The notes: generated by a model from the sequence alone, not told the origin. A DNA stretch of 64,000 bases from Triplophysa rosa (GCF_024868665.1 NC_079898.1:14864358-14928357), one strand, 5' to 3'. Shown: positions 12,501 through 27,400, numbered from the stretch's first letter. Numbers and translations: made by a program.

Positions 12501-15413
12501 TCTGCATGGGTGTAGAAGCCAAACCGTGATTCATGTTCCTTAAAGGTTACTTGCAAAATTCTAAAACGTATCGTAATTACCTTTGTCTTTTGGTGAATTG
12601 TTTTTCATTCTAATGTTCTGAAATTATTCACCCTGTGCGAATGTTAAAGGATTCAGTGCTGTGTAAAGACTAAAAGAGATGATGTACTTTAGTGAGAATC
12701 GAGATGACCTGCTATGTAATTATTTAAAATGCTAAAACTACCCATGGCTGGAAAATTCGGCAATGGCTTTTTGCTATTGATTAATATACATAAGCAGAAG
12801 AAAGAAGATCTCTGGAGACAAACACGAGCTCATCCTAAAAAAAGTTTCTTGCTTTGTTCCTTTGTTTTTGATGTTTGTTGCATAAAAAACATACACAAAA
12901 GATGTAGAAAAATACAAACCTAGGTGAAACTTGCCAATTAGTGAGGAGTTACGAAGAGACTTAACAATGGATTTAGTATATCCAGACAATGAGGGATGGC
13001 TTTTTCATACCTAATAGGTGAGCATTAAAAAAAACACTGTAATGATATGCATACAGAGAAAATCACTGCTAAAAACTGTGATATGACCTCCAGTATACAA
13101 CATAAGTTTAAAAACAGGGTATATACAGAAATCGTGCTAAATGTAATACTTTTTAAGACCTTTTTAAGACTCTTTCCATATATTTTAAGACCACTTCACC
13201 ACCACCACTTCACTTCACCACTTCAAGTTTAAATCGTACATTGGCAACACTTTAACTTACATTTACTATACTGTATACTGATTGTAAGTAGGGATGCACC
13301 GATATGTAAATTTTGGCAGATAACCGATAATTCTTTAACATTGGAAGTCGATAACCGATATATGGCTGATATACAGTATCTAAATATTAATATAAAATTT
13401 TCTAAGACTGAAACAAAAGGCAAAAAGTGGACAAATGCTTTTATTTGAAAACAATCACTGCAGAAAACAAGGTAAACTTTAGTTTTTTCCTCTACCTTTA
13501 CTCTTTTCCCCCCTGAAAATCATGTACCAAGCCTACTTTACACTAGTAAACACATGTCTAACAGGTCTCAAGACAGAAAGCATACAGCAGTCTGATTCAA
13601 ATCATATGCTTTTGTTCCTATAATTTACACATTCATAAATACTGTATCTACATACTGTACCTACCAACAATGCTTTGCTAATATCAGTAAGTGAATGATC
13701 ACGACAGAAAGACAGTACTGTACTGTACTTTAACTGTGAGCAGCGTGCAGCTTAAGAAGTTTAACCAGAGGAAATGATTTATGATTTATCGGCTACAATA
13801 TATCGGCCTAAATTGTATTATCAGCCGATACCGATAACATTAAAAATGACCATTTATCGGCCGATACCCATATGGACGATAATTTATCCTGCATCCCTAA
13901 TTGTAATAGCACAACTAAACAGTCTTAGTTTGTGATAACTCCTTATTAATGCAACATAATTCAGAAGGGTGGGAACGAAGCAAGGTTTATTAAAAAGAGA
14001 CATGAGGCTATGCTAATCGCCTTACGAGACACAGAGCAGTACGCCTCCCGGTTATTCCTCCAACCATTTGCATGAAAACTTGCATTTCCCCATTAGTCAA
14101 AAACAACGTTGTTTAACAACGGGGTGTAAATAGACCTCACACTATTCGCCAACGCAATGATTAAAGTCAGGCAAACTTTAGCATATAACCTCTCTGGACA
14201 AATATGATGATACAAAATGTAATATCTTGGAAAATGGCATTTAAGACTTTTTAATACTTTTTATGGGCCTTAATTTTCTCTAAATTTATTTATCAACTTT
14301 TAATACTTTTTAAGACCCCGCAGACACCCTGAAAAAGAAAGGACATTTAAAGGTCCAGTGTATGAAATTTAGCGGTATCTAGTGGTGAGGTTGCAAATTG
14401 CAACCACTCACTCCACCCCCCCCTTCGAAGCAAAAGACATAGTCTAAAGACATAGTTATATTGCATTTCTGTCAATAGATCCTCTAAAGAAGTACACACT
14501 AGACCTTTAACAGTAATTAAACACACATTTAAAAAAAAGATTAATCTTTTTTTACAAAATTTTGACAGATATTAATGGTTCTCTAGAATTGATCATTTTT
14601 CATTTTTAAACTTTAAGACTATTTCTATAATGCTTTAAGAAGCTGTTAATGTATTTAATACATAAATTGAAGAACAAAAACCAACCTAATTGGTTCACAT
14701 AAAAGTGTAGTCTCTCCCACCCGTAGCTGTGAAGTACAATGACTAGTGCTCGCTCACTATGAATTGTCCCTCGGCGGTGTAGAATCCAATCTCTCCGGTA
14801 TGTGTGAGCAAGTCTAATGAGCATAACCCCGGTTCACCTCACATTGTGCTCACTCAATCAAAATGAGTGTTAACAGCAAGCATTTAGCCAGGAAGGAGCA
14901 TGGAAGGCCACCGCTGCCTGCCCTCAGCCGTTCCTGGCCTGCAGCATGAATCAGACACCAAACAAGGTCCATGCCAATGATATGTAGCAGGTGATATTAA
15001 AGTCACTCGCTTGTGCAGGAATCAGACAGATCAGGTGTAAGGTAAACCATCCAAATCAATGACTCACAAGTGTCAGGTACTAAGGTATTGTTATCGGTAG
15101 CTTGTACTGATATTAGCGTTATTATTTTGATACGAACCATTGTTGTCAAAAGAAAAGCAAAGATATTAATTGCAGATTATTACAACCTAAAATCGGAGCA
15201 ATGAATTGGGCTAGGGATGCACCGAATGTTCGGCCATCGAAAATGTTCGGCCGAAAATAGCAAAAACCGCAAGTTCGGTGTTCGGCCGAATGTGTGAAAT
15301 GGCCGAATAAATTTTACCGAACCTGACTCGTTATACGATCAAGCAGCAACCAGCGCAGAGAGAGAAAGACAGAGACACACGTGCGCTTTATTACTGCCGC
15401 AAACATTTTGGCA

Positions 15414-15471
<58 letters not shown>

Positions 15472-18400
15472 ATGTGTGGAGCATTTTACAGTGTCAGAGA
15501 AAGACACAGCACGGGACTTGCCGCACGGAAGTAAATTTCCGAATGAAAGCGTCTTTACCGGTCGATAACTTTACTTCAGATGGAAGCGGGCTGTCTGACA
15601 GTAGCCCTGCCGCTCGCGACATCCTTTGACATCATACAGTCGTCGCGTGCACACAGTTCCCTGTACTAAACAACTTGTCAAAGTATGTTCTGTGCACCTT
15701 CTTAGAGAACAGTCATCTTTTGTGGGCGGAGTTTGGAGGAGAGACGTGAACTGAAATGGTTGTCAGTCAGCATCAGTCAGAATTGCTTGCACTGGATGTT
15801 TTTTTTCCTCAAATCATTTTGCAATGTAGCCTATAATAATCCAACAGTTTTAGTTTATTCGTATTTTTATCTTATAGGCCTAATGTGGAATGACACACCT
15901 AATGTGGAAGTGTTTTGTTGTAGGGGTACAGAGTAACTTACATTACATTCTTTTAGCAGTCAGTTATAGGCCTAATTAATATAGGCTATTCATGAAGGGA
16001 GAGGGCTCAATTTTTTGTTTGAATTTACTTTGTTTTGCTCAATTTTATATTAAGTTGTATTGTATTTTATTGAAAAGCAAGACAAATTATAAAAAGCACA
16101 TTTTGACTATTCAGTTTGTGCAATAGTGAAAAAAATAGCTTAATAAATAGAAGAAATGCAAAAAACCATGTTCGGTGTTCGGTATTATTTGGCCTTCGGC
16201 CAAGTGTTTCACATCATGTTCGGCTTCGGCCAAGAATTTTCGTTTCGGTGCATCCCTAAATTGGGCATCAAAATGAGTTTTTTCGGTAACACTTTACAGT
16301 AAGGTGCTAGATGTTAACAATTAGTTAATGCATTAGCTAAAATGAACTAACAATGAACAATACTAATAACAATTATTAGTTACTATTGTTAGTTCATGTT
16401 AATTTCAGTATTTACCAATACATTATTAAAATCCAACGTTGTCACTGTTAACATTAGTTAATACATGGACTAACATTAACAGGGATTAATAAATACTGAC
16501 AAACTAAATTGTTCATTGTTAGCTAATGTTAGCTAATGCATACTACTGTTAACAAATAGCACATTATTGTAAAGTGCTACCATTTTTTCCTAATCTATTC
16601 TTTGAGTGCATCAAATCTGATGTGTATATTAAAGTCAAAACTTTAACCATAGTCTTCCCCCACTCAACTGTTATACTGTAAATGTTACTGCTTCCAAATG
16701 CATAGATACCGTATCTGTCCCCCGGATAATACTACAAATTAATAATTTAGGCAAAACTCAGAGAAAAAATCTGATCGTGATTAAACCTGAAGACAATGAA
16801 ATAAACGACCAAAACCAACTCAAAGTTCGGCCTACTTAATATTAGATCACTAAATTCAAAGGCAGTTATTGTAAATGAAATGATCACAGACAACAGTTTA
16901 GATATACTTTGCCTTACCGAAACCTGGCTTAAACCAAATGATTATTACGGTCTAAATGAGTGTACCCCACCAAGCTACTGTTATATGCATGAGCCACGTC
17001 CGGTTGGTCGAGGTGGTGGTGTCGCAACAATCTTTAGAGACTTTCTTACTGTAACTCAGAGAACGGAGCATTAAATTAAATCATTTGAAGTGGTTGCGTT
17101 GAACATAATTGTTCCAAACGAAAGTAAAAAAACATTGCTTTCTTTTACATTGGCTACTGTGTATAGACCCCCTGGTCCCTACACTGATTTTCTGAAAGAG
17201 TTTGCGGACTTTTTATCGGACCTATGGGTTAACGTTGATAATGCACTAATTATCTGAGATTTTAATATCCACGTAGATAGTGCTAACGATGCATTAGCAG
17301 TGGTGTTTACAGAGCTACTACACTCTTTTGGAGTAACACAACACATCAATGGACCCACTAATCGATTTAATCATACACTAGACTTGATTATATCTCACAG
17401 AGCCGATCTAACCAATATAGATATTATACCTCAAAGAGACGATGTCACAGATCACTATCTTATAACATGTACACTGCGCACTGCAGAAATCAGCCGTTTA
17501 ACTCGTTATCGACAGGGTAGAACAATTACCTCGACTACTAAAGATAGTTTCGCAAAGAGCTTGCCAGATCTGACTCCTTTAATAACCATACCAATCAATA
17601 CAGAATCGCTCGATGACATGACCAGCAAATTGGGCACTATTTTCTCGAATACATTAGAAGTTGTCGCACCTATGAAGTCAAAAAAGATTAATGAGAAAAA
17701 CGTAGCACCATGGTACAATAGCACCACTCGCGCCCTTAAAAGAGAAACACGTAAACTGGAGCGCAAATGGAAACAAACCCAATTAGAGGTCTTTAAAATT
17801 GCGTTGAAAGAGAGTGCAAACTGTTATAAAAAGGCACTAAAAGCAGCAAAGGCTGAGCACCTCCATAACCTCATAGAAACTAACAAAAACAATCCAAGGT
17901 TTTTATTTAGTACAGTTGCTAAATTAACAAATAAACAGGCATCACCTGACCTGGTTATTCCGCTGCACCTTGGTAGCAATGAATTCATGATTTTTTTCAC
18001 GAAAACATACGACAAAATAGTAAAAACTCAACCTCCAAGTCTGTCCTATAAATTAGTACCAACCATCGCCCCAAAAGAGAGGCTACAGTGTTTTTCACCT
18101 ATAAAACAGGAAGATTTAATTAAACTTATTGCAACATCTAAACCTACAACTTGCTAATTAGAACCCATACCAACTAAATTATTAAAAGAGTTATTACCCG
18201 TTGCAATTGAGCCCATTTATAACATAATCAACTCGTCAATTAATCTAGGCCATGTCCCAGGACCCTTTAAACTGGCCGTCATTAAGCCTATTATCAAGAA
18301 ACCAAACTTAGACCCCAATGAACTAGGAAACTATAGACAGATTTCAAATCTCCCTTACCTGTCTAAAATACTAGAAAAAGTAGTGTCCACTCAGTTGTGC

Positions 18401-21400
18401 TCTTTCTTACAAAAAAATGACATACAAGAAAAATTACAGTCAGGCTTTAGACCGCATCATAGTACTGAAACTGCGCTCGTTAAAATTACAAACGACCTGC
18501 TTATAGCATCAGATAAAGGTAACATCTCACTCCTAGTCCTGCTTGACCTTAGTGCTGCGTTCGATACTGTAGACCATAAAATACTTCTAGATCACTTACA
18601 CAATTACACCGGTATTCAGGGACAGGCACTGCAATGGTTCAGATCTTACTTATCAGACAGACATCAATTTGTCCATTTAAATGGGGAATCATCAAATCTA
18701 ACACAAGTAAATTATGGATTACCTCAGGGATCGGTTTTAGGACCCTTGCTATTCTCCATATCAGGGTTTTTCCTGCATAGCGAAATTGGAGGCGGCCGCC
18801 TCCGTCAAATGTCGTGCTGCCTCAGGCTCTCGCCAAAATTATGTTGCGAGTCTTCACAAGAAATGCTGCGTGCATTTAACAGACTGTCATTTGTAACTGC
18901 AGTTGCGACATTACGCCACAGTGGAGGCGCTGTTTCGTTATCAGCACACTGAGGCGCTAAAAAGAGTTGCAGAACAAGAGCCAGCCTGTTTCACGGCTGT
19001 TTGTTTTGCATCCAAGTACGTTTAATTTCTTGAAACTTACTAAATTAACATGACGTACATCATTGTAATGTCTTTAGCTGTGCAGTTGGATCGTTGAATC
19101 AGCGTATACTGTACACAGCGAGTTCGCCAGTATGAACGCACATTGTGTTTAGAACGACTCACACACGAATGACTCATTTGAACCGATTCATTTAAACTAT
19201 TGAACTTTTCAGTCACTAGCGAATGAGATCCTTGAATCATTTAAAATGAACCACAGAGAATGCAAGATGTGAATGAGCTTTGCTCATTTTGAAAGACTGA
19301 TTAATTCAGTTGGCTATTGTGGGCTGAAAAGTTAGTTGAAATGATAAAAAAGCTTTATTTGATAAAAAAACATTTCTGTTTGGTTGAATAAAAGTAATGT
19401 TTTATATAACTTAATAATTGTCATTTTTATCTAATTTTATTACAATTTTTAATATGTCAAACTCAAAGTCACTTTGGTTAAGCCACTTAAAGGTACGGTA
19501 GGCCTACGTGTGTACAAGATCAGGATGGCACCACCTCCGCCTCATTTTGAGCCAGGAAAAACCCTGCATATACATGCTGCCCCTTGGAAACATCATTAGA
19601 AAACATGGAATTAGCTTCCACTGTTATGCAGATGTTACTCAGCTATATATCTCATCAAGACCAGATGATTCCTTCCAGCTATCCAAATTGGCAGAGTGCA
19701 TCGAAGATATAAAACATTAGATGACTTGTAATTTCCTTCTTTTAAATTCTAATAAAACAGAAATATTACTTATCGGACCAAAGACACGTGAGCAGAATAT
19801 TTCGGATTATAACCTGCAAGTTGAAAGCTGCACTGTTACTTCAACAAATACAGTTAAAGACCTAGGCGTTATATTAGACAGCAACCTGTCATTTAAAAAT
19901 CACATCTCAAATGTCACAAAAACAGCCTTCTTCCACCTTAGAAATGTTGCCAAATTATGAAATATTTTGTGTGGCTGACGCAGAGAAGCTTATTCATGCA
20001 TTTGTGACCTCAAGACTTGACTACTGTAATGCACTGCTTAGTGGTTGTCCTGCATCATCAATAAACAAACTACAGTTAGTTCAGAATGCAGCTGCCAGAA
20101 TTCTAACCAGGTCCAGAAAATACGATCACACAACCCCAATGTTATCAACCCTTCACTGGTTACCCATTAAGTATCGTATTGACTTAAAGTTCTTTTAATT
20201 ACTTATAAAGCCTTAAACGGTCTAGCCCCTACCTACATAACAGAGCTTCTACCACACTACAACCCATCACGCTCTCTAAGATCTCAAAACTCCAGACTTT
20301 TGATAACACCTAGAATGACTAAATCCACCAAAGGGGGCGGAGCTTTCTCATGCGTAGCACCTAAACTCTGGAATAGCCTTCCCGATACTATTCGAGGGTC
20401 AGACACACTCTCCCAATTTAAATCTAGATTAAAGACACATCTTTTCAGCCAAGGATTCACTTAATGCAAAATATGCTAAATAAACCACCAGGAGACTGCA
20501 TTTATTAGATATTATTTACTAGAATAATCTTGCTTGTTCTATAAACACCATGCACTGTGCTGTGTTTTACCTTTTTTGTGTTTTTCAGTTTTTCTTATTT
20601 TCTCCTGTAAAGCTGCTTTGGAACAATGCACATTGTGAAAAGCGCTATATAAATAAAATGGAATTGAATTGAATATACAATGCATTATTAATAAAAGAGC
20701 ATGAACACTACATGCTAACTGATGGCATGCCAAAAGAAAGCTGTATACGGCTAAAGTGCAGATAGAAATACAACCCTGCTTATTCAAGAACCAAGAAATA
20801 CATTTAAGATTGGAATGTTATCTGTACCCACCCACACCCTCCACCAAATCTGCACAACAACCAGGATGAGGTCCAGACTGAAATGTTTGTTTGCTAGTGA
20901 AAGTGCAATGCTAATGGGGTCTTCTTGCCGACTGATATCCTTGACACCCGCATACATCACTCACAAAGCTGCGACCTGCATCCTGCCGACCATGCCAGCC
21001 TCCGGCTCACGAGGAGGGCCGTGTTGGTTGTGAGTGGGTGGATCGAGTTCCACCTGAGAGGGCAGAACGAGGCGACTCAACCACCCTGAAAATGGGGCAC
21101 TTTTGCGAGTGGCAGTGCGTGACCAAAGGAGAATGTGTTTGTCTGGATGTGTTCTTTTTTTCTAACCTCCTGACTTCTTTCAGACGAATGGTTGGAGGCT
21201 GAGAGAAAGAATATTTGTAAATGGTCACCCTCTGACTGCTTTTGAGGCTGTGAAAGTGGCTTAGCAGTAGTCAAAGCAAAAACACCTCTTTGAACTCAGG
21301 CTTGTTGTGCGGCATGGCAAATGTTTAGTGCTCGAGAGAGCTGCTTTAAAGGTCTAGAAGGGGATATATAGCGGCCACTAGCAGTGAGTTTGAGAATTGC

Positions 21401-24400
21401 AACCAAACTCTGTCCAAACACAAAAAGATGTTGTCGGCTAAGACAGCGTGTCTTCTCATGTTGACGCAGGGAAGAGATCATGCAGGCATTAGAAAGACTG
21501 TAGAAAGAGCAATGTTTTATTCATTATATAAAATGAAGGGTCTGTGGATTTAAAGTATAAAAGAATGATTAACGTCAGGCAGGAGCTAGGACCGGCGTTA
21601 ATATTACAAAGAATTTTCACCAGACGCGTAAGGACCCGCGGAACTAAGGCTTTTAGTGGAGATACTCATAAAGATCATCAAAAAATCACCCCCGAGGATG
21701 TTGCTTTGATTTGGATCAGTATGTGAGTAACATTGGTTTTTCTGTTTGTTAGAACCAAGATATGTTGTTGTTGAAATATTCGTTGCGTAACGGAGCAGTT
21801 TTGAACGTCATTGTTTATCTGGAACTAGTGTGCTGCTGTATATGCTTGTGTCGTTTTCGCTTATTTGATTCATTTGCATTATTATTTGCGTGGTCTAAGC
21901 TATGATAAAGCTAAGCATTTCATGCTTGCATTGCACAGCACGTTTGAGGGCAGAGTTAGCTAAAAGTAAATAGCAACGCTGTTAAAGGCGTTTGACCTGA
22001 GTAAGTTAGAAGACGTTTTTCCCCCTTTGTAAAGTCAGGGACAACCGGACTAACGTTACGTACTGCAGGGCAGAGGGAGAGGAAACGCGCTTTGTAGAGT
22101 TGTTTGTCCGTTCAGGGCTACTGTACAAAACATGCTGGCGCAACATGGCGAATTCAATGTATGTAGGCCCGCTCTGTATTTAGATAGAAATAGCTTATTC
22201 TAAGATAATACAAACATAGTGGTTTATTACGTAAGGTCTTTATACACCTCTGAAGAAACAGTTTTGTATATTATCTTGCATTTCTGTCAATAGATCCTCC
22301 TAAAAATCCCATATTGCTCCTTTAAGCAGAAGAGCTATACTGCGCAAGGTTCAGTGTGTTATTTTTTGGAGGATCTATTGACAGAAATGCAATATAGTAT
22401 ACTTAGCTATGTCTTTAGAGATGTATAAAGACCTTAATGAAGCGTTTATTACCTTAGAATGAGAATGATTTCTATCTACATACCCCGCGGGTCCCCTTGC
22501 ATGGAATTCACCATGTTGTTTCTACAGTAGCTAAACAGACAACCTGCTCTACAGAGCGCGTTTCGTAAATACGTTATCTCCTTCACCATAGAAGCGAAAA
22601 CGACGACGTATTAGTTCAGTGTCAGCCACCGTAGTGCTTTGAAAGGGAGGGGTGGAGTGAGTTGTTAGTTACAATTCGCAACCTCACCACAACATGGTGC
22701 TAAATTTCATACACTGGACCTTTAAATCCAAAACCACTACTTCCAAAAAGATCTAACTAATATGCACAGTGACATCAAATGGTAATTAAGGCACAAAAAC
22801 TAGACAATTTCCAATAAAAAGGAATACAATTTGAAATAAATCACAAACATAATGTAAGATCATGTTGACTAACTACTTTGGCATGCCCATGTAAATTTGC
22901 ATATTCATTTCAATGCCCACTATAACCGTTCTTGAATTTTGCTTCAGGGAACAAGTTAAGACCAGTGCCAAATAAAGAACAAGGAACAAAGGGAATTAAT
23001 ATTAGATTTTTTTTCTGCTCTACTACCCACAAGTTTTAGATGGCCAGGACATTTGTAATACACCAATATTGGCCTGGATTTGATTTTCGGAAGCCCATCC
23101 ACCTCTAACTGTTCTTGGTCTGCAAAAACTATTTTAAGCTGCTGTGGCAGAGGAAAGCGAGGAATTGAAGCAGCCAGAAGTGGGATAGAACTGGATTAAA
23201 CACACACAGCTCCAGGGCAGTATATGACAAGAACATGTAATTGCTTTGCACGGGGACACTGGTCTTTACATGTGGGGTGGCAAGTGTTCACTGACTTTAT
23301 CTACATACTGGACTGGGACCAAAAGAGGGTGCGTAGAGGACAATGAGGAGCGTCTTACAGCATGTGCCTAATGAATTTACATATGCAATTACATCTACAT
23401 CTGTTGCTGGCTGATAAAACAATTGCAGCAAAGATCAAGTGATCGCTGGTGGACAGAGTCCAAAAATGTTTTAATGTGTTCAAATGTGTCCCACATTAAA
23501 AATCTGAAATTAAAAATATAAATAAAACCTGAAAGTTTAGTATTTTGAAAATAATGAAAACAAATAAATGGTATGAACTAGGGCTGTCAACGTTAATGCA
23601 TGCGAATAACTTTTTTCAGATTAAAAAATATTTAACACAATTAACGCAGCATCCGTTTGTTTTGTCATCCTTTGTCTAGGTTGCATTATATAATCACGCT
23701 CTTATTTGTGTACAGGCTTTTAAACCACTTAAGCGTGGTATAAATTATTATAATGTAAAACTAAGTATATTTTAAAACATTAATGTTATATGCGATTAAT
23801 CAGATTCATTTTTTTAATCAATTTACAGCACTAGTATGAACGCTAATAAAAAAATGTGTACAATTCTGCAAGTGAAATTTTTTTACAACCCTTCCAATCA
23901 GGAACACTATTGCCCGGTTTCGTAGACAATCCTTAAAACTAGTCCCAGACTAAGATGAATGTTTGAGCTGTCTTAACTGAAATAACTCGCCCTGAAACAT
24001 CTTAAAATGTGTCACTGGCAACGTTTTGGCAAAAGATGCACACCAGCGAAGTTTTTTCTAAAGCATTTTTCTAAAAGCAACTTAAATATTCCCTTTAACT
24101 AAGGCCTAGTCCTGGCTTAAGCAAAGAATCGTGTCTGTGAAACCAGGCTTATATATATTTCACATAGGTTTTTACATTTCTCACTGATAGCACATCTACC
24201 CTTCACAGGTATTACAAACTTTTAACCTTATTGATCGTGTTTAATGAATATTTCCAATAAATCTGGTGTTATGAGGTTACCTTATAACAGATGAAACCAG
24301 CTATAACTTGTTTTGGTTGTAAAAAAAGAAATTACTTATTATTAAGTTATGAAGGCTGTAACACTACAAAAAAGATCTGTATGGTCTTTATCCCTTATTG

Positions 24401-27400
24401 ATCAGAATCTTATGATCTACAAATCACTAATTTATAAAATCCTGCTATTTGTGGTCATTTTCCTCTTTGCTTCGCAAGTGCTCTTGGTGATACATTTGTA
24501 GCTCTGTCTATCCTCTTAAATCTCTTTAAATGCTTTTTCAACCTAACTGACATCTTATTTCCTTCTTAATGAAAACACGCTATTCTATTGAAAGAGGCCT
24601 GAATTTCACTCCTGTTTTGCTTTGCAGTGATGTCACAGAGTAATGCTCATTTCATCTTTGAATGCAGAACAGACAGATCCATTGTGTTGCGTTTTCGTTT
24701 CAAAATTACTTCAGATGGTGATAATCATTCAATTGCAGAGGGACCCAAAATATCAAACCGCCACAACTGCAGTATTATTCAACACGTAGGCCGGGCTATC
24801 CTGCGCTCATTGCGTATCTACCCATGAATAATGCATTCGGCAAAACACGACACTCAGTAAAACATAACAACCATCTCAGGGTATTTGTTATTGTGGTGTT
24901 ATAATAGAATCATGTTGCCATAGTCCATACATTTATCAAAAGCAACTGAATATTCAACTTCTAGTTTTGAAGTAGTACAGAGGATTTCAATATAAGCGGT
25001 ATAAATCAATTATGTTCAATAATAAAATTCTATATGTTTCTCTGTACAGCTTGTAGATTCTTCATCCTTCTAAATCATCAACAGAGCGTTATTATTCAGA
25101 GTCTTATGAGATTACCCCTGAAGTTCTGCCATGACACAGAAAATACGCCAACGTTTAGCTTCATCATTTTGCATTTCATGGACAGTCATACTCGTGTGCA
25201 GAAAAGCAGATCAATTACGGATCTGATATCACAGCTGCGTACATGAGGGCATTTTATCTGCTTTATCTTCCTTATTCTCAAATCAAAATACAGCAGGCTG
25301 AGGAGGACAAATAGTATCTCACCTAACAAACCTGTATTTATATACAAGTATTCTCCTGCCAAGGATCAGCATCCTTGAAAAAAGAAAAAATACAGTATTC
25401 ACGTTGTTTGATCACATCCGATTCAGAATGATCTAAAACATAAATTGTTCAAAGGACCAAAGTGCAACACAGATAAAAGGAAAAAAGGGAAAAGACAAAA
25501 AAATAGGAAAATAAATAAACTGTATGTTTTACATATACTGTACATACATATGTTATATATGTATGTTTTACATACATATACTGTATGTTTAAAAAAAATG
25601 CACTAAAATGAAAGAATGGCCATACCAAGACATCAATAATCTAATATTGTATTTCCAGGTCTGCTGACTCTCACCTTTACATAGAAGATGAAATATAAAC
25701 TGAGGATAAATAACACAAAAGCAGCAAAATCTTACTGGCTATAATTCCAACAAAAAGAGTAAAACAAAACCTGGAGCGTCAGAACAGCTGCAGCACCCAG
25801 AAAGAGATTCAACATGAGTGACAGGAGATTTCTGAACCCGGCGTCAAGCTCTTGTGAGACGGCCGATTATTTTCAAAAGCCTGGCTGCCAAGACGGCCGT
25901 TCTCTGGTAGGGATGCAAATTTCATTTGTTTCTCCTTGATCAAGCATCAGTTGGGAATAAACATTAATTTGTAGAGCAGAGGGAGGAGGAAAGCACGGGT
26001 CTAAGATTGGGAGTGTAATTTTCTTGTTTAATGTACCGTGTGCAAAAAATAAGATCTTATGCGTTTCTCTAGAATTGTAATTAAGGGACGATGGAAAGGC
26101 GGCAAATTATCTACACCATCAGAATGGGAGCGTTTAATAACTCGGGGGTTTTTTATATCTTCTCTCATTTTGGTGACCCTCTCACAAGTCAAAGAGTTAG
26201 AGAAATAAAGCAAAAGAAAATGATCTGAATCAGCTTAATCAAAAGCGGAACGCCAAAGATTTGCTACCAACACTTGAAACTTGACAGCCAAGAAATCACT
26301 TGGGACGTCTGCTTGTGGAAAACAAGGACAGTGTGAAGAAGTGTGAGCTGAAGTTGAAGAGTTACCTTGTCTGCGTCGACCTTCCCTCGGATGAACTCTG
26401 ACCTCCAGAACTGTAGGGCTTGCTCCAGAGTAAGACCAATGCCCTTGAGGAAGAGGCCGTACTGCATACGTCCACCGTGGCGGAGGTGATGGCTCTCTCT
26501 TAGGGCCTTGTGTAGGTGCCTCTTACACAGAGGAAAAGACTTAGCAGCGAGCTGATGAAAGACAGAGAGAGAGAGAGAGAGAGTGAATGATTGTGTGTCT
26601 GTACGCATTTAAAACCGACATGCAGATTCAAATCAGTTATCGAGTTCAAAAGTCCTTGTTGCATCGCAAAGGCTTTTAATTACAAAACAATTCCATGCCT
26701 CCATTAATGTGTCTAAATAAAAGCAAAAATTGAAGGACAAAATTTGCATGTGCTGATGAGACACTTAATTGGAACAGCAATCGCCCGAGATGGCATACAC
26801 GCACACACACGCGCACACACACACACGCGCACGCACACACGCACACAGCAGTTCAGTCCACAGAAAGCTCTGCTCCCTAGAAACATCTGCACACATCCAT
26901 TTCAACCACCAAAGTAGGACATGTCCTAGTAACTTGAGAATTCAGTAAAAGAAAAACTTTTGCATGAGCCCAAGTCACATTCGGTGCCTAATATAAATGA
27001 AGCGCTCAAGTTCAAACTCCTGAGACCATACAAATATTCAGTTCGACTCGATCTCAGGTGTCACAGAGGATTTGTTACAAGCTGTTTGACTTCAAAAGCT
27101 GCATAATTTATTGGTGAGCATCACTGCGCAGATGTGTCAATAATGTCAATACTTACTGCATCAATCTGCTCCAGGGAAATTTTCCCGATGTTCTTCTGAA
27201 TGCTGTAGTCCTGGCCCACGTACGCATGACTACAACAAAGGGAACAAATGAGAATAAACCACATTTTTGGGTTATCTTCTTTATGAAAAGCCTTGTGACC
27301 TAACAGGTCTTTCCATGTGCTCCCACAAATAAAAAATATTTATGTCTCATACTTTGTCCCAACAAGATGTGACATAACACAGCAACAACTGGTAATATCT

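Noticed and set aside
17300..18157. A host gene encoding a 285-residue protein
   Set aside because: It is the endonuclease-to-reverse-transcriptase linker of the L2 LINE and continues into LINE reverse transcriptase after a stop.
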